A DNA stretch of 36,725 nt. Source: an archaeon. Lineage in GTDB: Archaea; Nanobdellota; Nanobdellia; Woesearchaeales; GW2011-AR15. Positions 33,275 to 36,725 of this stretch are shown one piece after another (positions within the stretch are counted from its first letter, which is position 1; every line of letters starts with the position of its first letter). The notes beneath the pieces were generated by a model. The model did not search any database. It saw nothing but the letters and a program-made list of their open reading frames with translations, and had not been told where the DNA came from. The stretch spans positions 1 through 36,725 of the forward strand of contig JABHHN010000101.1 of assembly GCA_018671515.1 (NCBI GenBank). The letters are read 5' to 3'. The position numbers were made by a program, and so were the translations under genes.

Positions 33275-35146
33275 ATGAATGATAGGAAATTGCTATTTTA
33301 TGCTATTTTGAGCTTTCTTGTATTAACAACAATAACAAATATTATTGTAATTATAAATATTGATGTACCTCAGGAATCAAAAATATCAGGAAAAGCAACA
33401 CAATTAGGAAATATTAATCTATGTTTATTAGATGGTCCTCCGGATTCATTATCCCTGTCTACTAATTGCAATACAACAATCTATGAAGATGATAATATTT
33501 TATGTAATTTTAGTGTAAACACTTCTGCAACTTATACTTCTAGTTTCATTACTAATCCAACATTATTTACAATTGAATCAGATGGAAATGTTAATTTTAC
33601 ACCTAACCAAACAAATGTTGGAAATCATTCATACTCTATTGGTTATACTGCAGGTCCGAGCTGCAGTCCCAGATCTGGTTCTGAAAGCTTTGATGTTGAA
33701 ATAATAAATACAAAAGATCCACCAATATTAATCCAAAATTTCTCTAATCAAAAATGGCCACAAGATACGAGTATAACTCCTTTTGATTTAGATTCTTATT
33801 TTTCAGATCCTGATGGAGATGAGCTTTCTTATAGTTATACTCCTGTTTCTTTTGTAACAGTCACCATAAATAATCTAAATGAAGTCACATTCAAACCAGC
33901 TTATCATTATTATGGCATACAATATGTCTATTTTAGTGCAATGGACCCATATAATGCATCTGTTACTAGTAATAAAATTAAATTAACAATTCAAAGAGTA
34001 GACATCGATGAAGACGATGATAATGATGATAGTACAAGTAGTAGTAGTGGTGGTAGTGGAAGTTCTGGATCATTTACATCTTGTATATCTCAATGGTTTT
34101 GTTCTGAATGGAGTCAATGTCCTCCAACATATATCAAACATAGGACATGTACAGATGAAAAAAATTGTACAGTACCTATAAATAAACCAAATGAAACTGA
34201 AAGCTGTGTATATGAACATACTTGTTATGATGGTATTTTAGGACCTTATGAAGAACAAGTAGACTGTGGAGGTATATGTCCAGCTTGTGAAACTTGCTTT
34301 GATGGAATAAAAAACCAAAATGAAGAAGAAATAGATTGTGGTGGAATTTGTAAATCGTGTACAACAACATTACTTAAACCAGGAGTAATTAAAAATATTG
34401 AAAAACCAATAAGAATAACTTCAGAAAAAAGATCTATTTTTAATGCTTTTCTAATGATGTTAATGGGATCCATGTTAATTTATGCATTATATAGATCAGC
34501 ACCTGTCCAACTACTTCTATTTCCACCTGCTAAACGCAAAAAGAAAAAAGAATTGATATTGGATGTTGAAGCAAAACAAACATTATTAGAAAGATTAGCA
34601 AAACTGGAAAAAAAAATACCTAGGTTAAAAAAAGAAGAAATCATCATTGAATTTTCATCTATATCAAGAGAATACTTTAGAAGATTGTTTGAAATTGAAT
34701 ATGAATATACATATGAAGAACTTCAAAATGAATTAAAAAATATAGAAGCAGAAAAAAGTCTAAAAGAGCTTTTAGTCAAATTTTTCAAACAATCTTCAGA
34801 AATTTCTTATAGTGGGTCTATTAATATCTCTAAAAATAAAATCATTGAAAGAATTTATCAATTTAGAAAAATTATTGAACTTACATCTGTAAAAGATCCA
34901 GGAATAAAAAAACCTGAAACAATTGAACAAAAACAAAAAATATTGGAATATAAACTAGACACATTTTTCTTAAAAGTATCAAATGCAAAACTTGCTATAA
35001 AAAATAATAATATAAATAAAGCCTACAAAATTTATCTTGAACTCCATAAAGATTATGAAAAACTTAAAAATAATGAAAAAAAAAGAGTTGTAAAGTATAT
35101 TGAAAATTTATATAATGATCTTTATAAAATTAAAAATAATTCTTAA
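33275..35146 (+). CDS. Surface-anchored protein with Cys repeats and cytoplasmic tail
   Basis: The 623-residue protein starts with a signal or anchor segment (about 7-29), followed by a Thr/Ser-rich exterior with many N-glycosylation sequons. A cadherin/dystroglycan-type domain (FDLDSYFSDPDGDELSYSY) comes next, then an Asp-rich and Ser/Gly-rich linker. A Trp/Cys motif of thrombospondin-type look follows (QWFCSEWSQC), and then two copies of CxDGIxxxxEExxDCGGxCxxC near residues 320-365. A membrane segment at about 388-406 precedes a basic stop-transfer (KRKKKKE) and a long helical cytoplasmic tail containing SISREYFRRLFEIEYEYTYEEL. The tail hints at intracellular contacts; function unknown. Confidence 0.85.
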   Translation: MNDRKLLFYAILSFLVLTTITNIIVIINIDVPQESKISGKATQLGNINLCLLDGPPDSLSLSTNCNTTIYEDDNILCNFSVNTSATYTSSFITNPTLFTIESDGNVNFTPNQTNVGNHSYSIGYTAGPSCSPRSGSESFDVEIINTKDPPILIQNFSNQKWPQDTSITPFDLDSYFSDPDGDELSYSYTPVSFVTVTINNLNEVTFKPAYHYYGIQYVYFSAMDPYNASVTSNKIKLTIQRVDIDEDDDNDDSTSSSSGGSGSSGSFTSCISQWFCSEWSQCPPTYIKHRTCTDEKNCTVPINKPNETESCVYEHTCYDGILGPYEEQVDCGGICPACETCFDGIKNQNEEEIDCGGICKSCTTTLLKPGVIKNIEKPIRITSEKRSIFNAFLMMLMGSMLIYALYRSAPVQLLLFPPAKRKKKKELILDVEAKQTLLERLAKLEKKIPRLKKEEIIIEFSSISREYFRRLFEIEYEYTYEELQNELKNIEAEKSLKELLVKFFKQSSEISYSGSINISKNKIIERIYQFRKIIELTSVKDPGIKKPETIEQKQKILEYKLDTFFLKVSNAKLAIKNNNINKAYKIYLELHKDYEKLKNNEKKRVVKYIENLYNDLYKIKNNS

Positions 35147-35201
35147 TAAACAAAATATTCATTTCTAAACTCCAAAATCAAAAATTATTTAAATAAGTTC
35201 G

Positions 35202-35245
35202 ATTACTAAGTTATATAATTAAGTATACTTAACTAACTTAGTAAT
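35202..35245. promoter_or_regulatory. Nested palindromes upstream of the ribbon-helix-helix-like gene
   Basis: ATTACTAAGTTA (35202-35213) and TAACTTAGTAAT (35234-35245) are perfect 12-bp inverted repeats. Between them lies a perfect 14-bp palindrome TTAAGTATACTTAA (35219-35232). The whole block sits 30 nt before the small DNA-binding-like gene and overlaps a TATA-like TATATAATT. This is the layout of an autoregulated operator. Confidence 0.65.
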
Positions 35246-35274
35246 TTCGGAATAATAGCGACAAATGATTTTGA

Positions 35275-35409
35275 ATGGTAAATATAAATATACAAATACC
35301 TGATGAGTTGCACAAAAAAGCTAAAATAAAATGTGCCATAGATGAAACTACTCTAAAAGATTTCATTATTAATTCTATTAAAGATAAATTAGAGGATAAT
35401 AAAAAATGA
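35275..35409 (+). CDS. Small ribbon-helix-helix-like protein
   Basis: This gene was too short for the ORF track. The 44-residue product has one strand (NINIQIPDELHKKAKIKCA) and two short helices (TLKDFIINSIKDKLEDNKK), the outline of an Arc/MetJ-type ribbon-helix-helix DNA-binding protein, in which the strand residues contact DNA as a dimer. Its TGA overlaps the ATG of the large surface gene by 4 nt, and nested palindromes lie upstream. An autorepressor of the surface gene is the natural reading, unproven. Confidence 0.65.
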   Translation: MVNINIQIPDELHKKAKIKCAIDETTLKDFIINSIKDKLEDNKK

Positions 35410-36725
35410 AATTCAAAAAATACCTTCCTATTATCTTTGTATTTATGTTGCTAATCTCAATATATTTAATCTCCGCACTATTGAATTTTTCAACTGCTCC
35501 ATATTTTGATAATGTTCCAGTTCATACAAATGAAACACTAAATTGCATATGGAAAGTTAATGAAAATTCTGAAGCCAATATAACTTGGTATTTAGATGGC
35601 GTATATAATAGATCAGAAAACATCACCTGTTCTTCTGGAGTCGATTGTATATCTTCAATCCCAAATAATGAAACTCACAGATATAATTCTTGGAATTGTT
35701 CAGTTTATATATTTAATTCTACAAATTATAATACTACTCAATCTGTTGTCTTAAATATTAGTAATGCTGATCCGTTTTTTATTAATCTAGAAGACAATTA
35801 TTCACTCTTTGAAGATACAGCGTACTCACTTGATATTGATTCAATTGATCCCGATGCTCCTAATTCAGTAGATGGTGATGGAATACAATATACATCTATT
35901 TGTAAATCCAATTGTCCTTTCACTTCTTTTGATATTGCAAGTGATGGTAAAACAATTTTTACACCTGATAATAATGATATAGGAAATCACACCATACAAA
36001 TAATTGTCCTTGATGCAGAACCTGAAGATGGAATTACAAAAAAAGATGTGATTTACGAAGTTATTGGAATAAATGATGCACCAACACTTAATGGAACAGA
36101 AAATGTAACAATCACAGAAGGAAATATTTTATCATATCTTATCACTGGTTCAGATGAAGAAAATTATGGAGGACCATTTAATTTTACTGTAAATTCATCC
36201 TACCCGTATGATTCATTATTTGCATCAGAACAAATTCATTATTCAACTAGTGACAATATTACCATAAATATATCATTTATAAATTCAAGAGATTCACAAT
36301 TTGAAGATAATGGCAATCACACAATTACAGTCAAGATATGTGATCCAATAAATGCTACTTTATGCACTATTGCATCTTTCAATTTAGAAGTGACTACCGT
36401 AGCACATTATCCAATTTTAAGTTATATTCCAAATCAAAACGGAACACAAAATACAGCATTTAATTTAAAATTCAATGCTACTGATTTAGATGATGGAGAT
36501 GTGTTAAATTTTTCAGTTGTGCCAAATGACTGTACTCTTAGTAATCCTTGGTCAGTTACCATGCTTAATACAAGCAATCTAAATGCAACAGGTGAAATTG
36601 ATATTTCAACATTAACAAATAACCATATTGTATGTAGAAATGTTACAATTACTGTTGAGGATTCTACAACTAGGACTGATTCTCAAATAATATTTTTTAA
36701 TCTGACGAATATCAATGATGACCCA
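35406..36725 (+). CDS. Large cadherin-like surface protein, 3' part beyond the window
   Basis: The frame is open for 440 codons to the window edge, which is why the ORF track omits it. A signal or anchor segment (about 5-27) is followed by an exterior dense in Asn-X-Ser/Thr sequons. Several cadherin/dystroglycan-like modules recur, with SIDPDAPNSVDGDGIQYT, ITGSDEENYGGPFNFTV and FNATDLDDGDVLNFSV as the repeated D-rich strand element. Scattered cysteines occur in pairs. It resembles the preceding surface gene in its DPDGDxLxxS-type modules. It probably acts in adhesion or cell contact; the C-terminus, which would tell about anchoring, is not visible. Confidence 0.85.
   Translation, partial: MKFKKYLPIIFVFMLLISIYLISALLNFSTAPYFDNVPVHTNETLNCIWKVNENSEANITWYLDGVYNRSENITCSSGVDCISSIPNNETHRYNSWNCSVYIFNSTNYNTTQSVVLNISNADPFFINLEDNYSLFEDTAYSLDIDSIDPDAPNSVDGDGIQYTSICKSNCPFTSFDIASDGKTIFTPDNNDIGNHTIQIIVLDAEPEDGITKKDVIYEVIGINDAPTLNGTENVTITEGNILSYLITGSDEENYGGPFNFTVNSSYPYDSLFASEQIHYSTSDNITINISFINSRDSQFEDNGNHTITVKICDPINATLCTIASFNLEVTTVAHYPILSYIPNQNGTQNTAFNLKFNATDLDDGDVLNFSVVPNDCTLSNPWSVTMLNTSNLNATGEIDISTLTNNHIVCRNVTITVEDSTTRTDSQIIFFNLTNINDDP

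Overview
The window is a very AT-rich archaeal chromosome segment. Archaeal markers are aIF5A, aRF1, class I LysRS, eL40, eL43, RpoP, prefoldin beta, a UPF0147 protein, Taw1/TYW1, Dph6 and archaeal TrmJ. Many genes have a TATA box about 24-29 nt before the start codon, implying largely leaderless transcripts. A bacterial-type GyrB, shortened or degenerate core proteins, SprT-like and pilin-like secreted proteins and giant Cys-rich surface proteins suggest a DPANN archaeon (Woesearchaeota/Pacearchaeota/Nanoarchaeota-like). The placement is inference from gene content only.

Layout. 1-1.8 kb: 5' end of a divergent minus-strand gene, then a membrane protein translationally coupled to an M20 (LysK-like) deacylase. 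1.8-2.3 kb: lipoprotein on the minus strand. 2.3-6.7 kb: tight five-gene operon of class I LysRS, RimB-like retropepsin, RimK-like ATP-grasp ligase with an AbrB-like tail, Dph6, and a class I glutamine amidotransferase. 6.9-7.9 kb: lipoprotein built of exact 165-nt (55-aa) FG-GAP/VCBS-like repeats. 7.9-10.1 kb: leader with two perfect hairpins, then gyrB without gyrA. 10.1-12.3 kb: small Cys-containing membrane protein, shortened aRF1, SprT-like metallopeptidase. 12.3-18.5 kb: minus-strand pair of a pilin-like secreted protein and a 1776-aa protein with Cys-rich exterior, three central membrane segments, coiled coil and a C-terminal PP2C-like phosphatase domain. 18.6-21.8 kb: aIF5A, zinc-less eL40, S2P-type protease, secreted DUF2202 protein. 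21.8-23.7 kb: IS605-end-like hairpin, DEAD-box helicase, tRNA-Pro(TGG) with a 23-bp repeat of its 3' end. 23.7-27.7 kb: MFS-like transporter, TrmJ, PadR-like regulator with a membrane partner and two identical palindromes, Taw1. 27.8-32.1 kb: phosphoesterase, the eL43-rpoP-prefoldin-UPF0147 run, short MscS protein, degenerate PEP-synthase-like ATP-binding protein, small membrane protein. 32.2-36.7 kb: tRNA G10 methyltransferase, surface protein with a cytoplasmic tail, and a ribbon-helix-helix-like protein with a nested palindrome leading into a large surface protein that runs off the window.

Two themes dominate. One is translation and its modification (LysRS, RimK/RimB, Dph6, aIF5A, aRF1, TrmJ, Taw1, Trm11-type enzyme, tRNA-Pro, ribosomal proteins). 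The other is a cell-surface and signalling repertoire. The most interesting candidates for undescribed systems are the pilin-like plus receptor-like PP2C pair, the Dph6-amidotransferase pair, and the two regulator/palindrome/membrane-protein loci.
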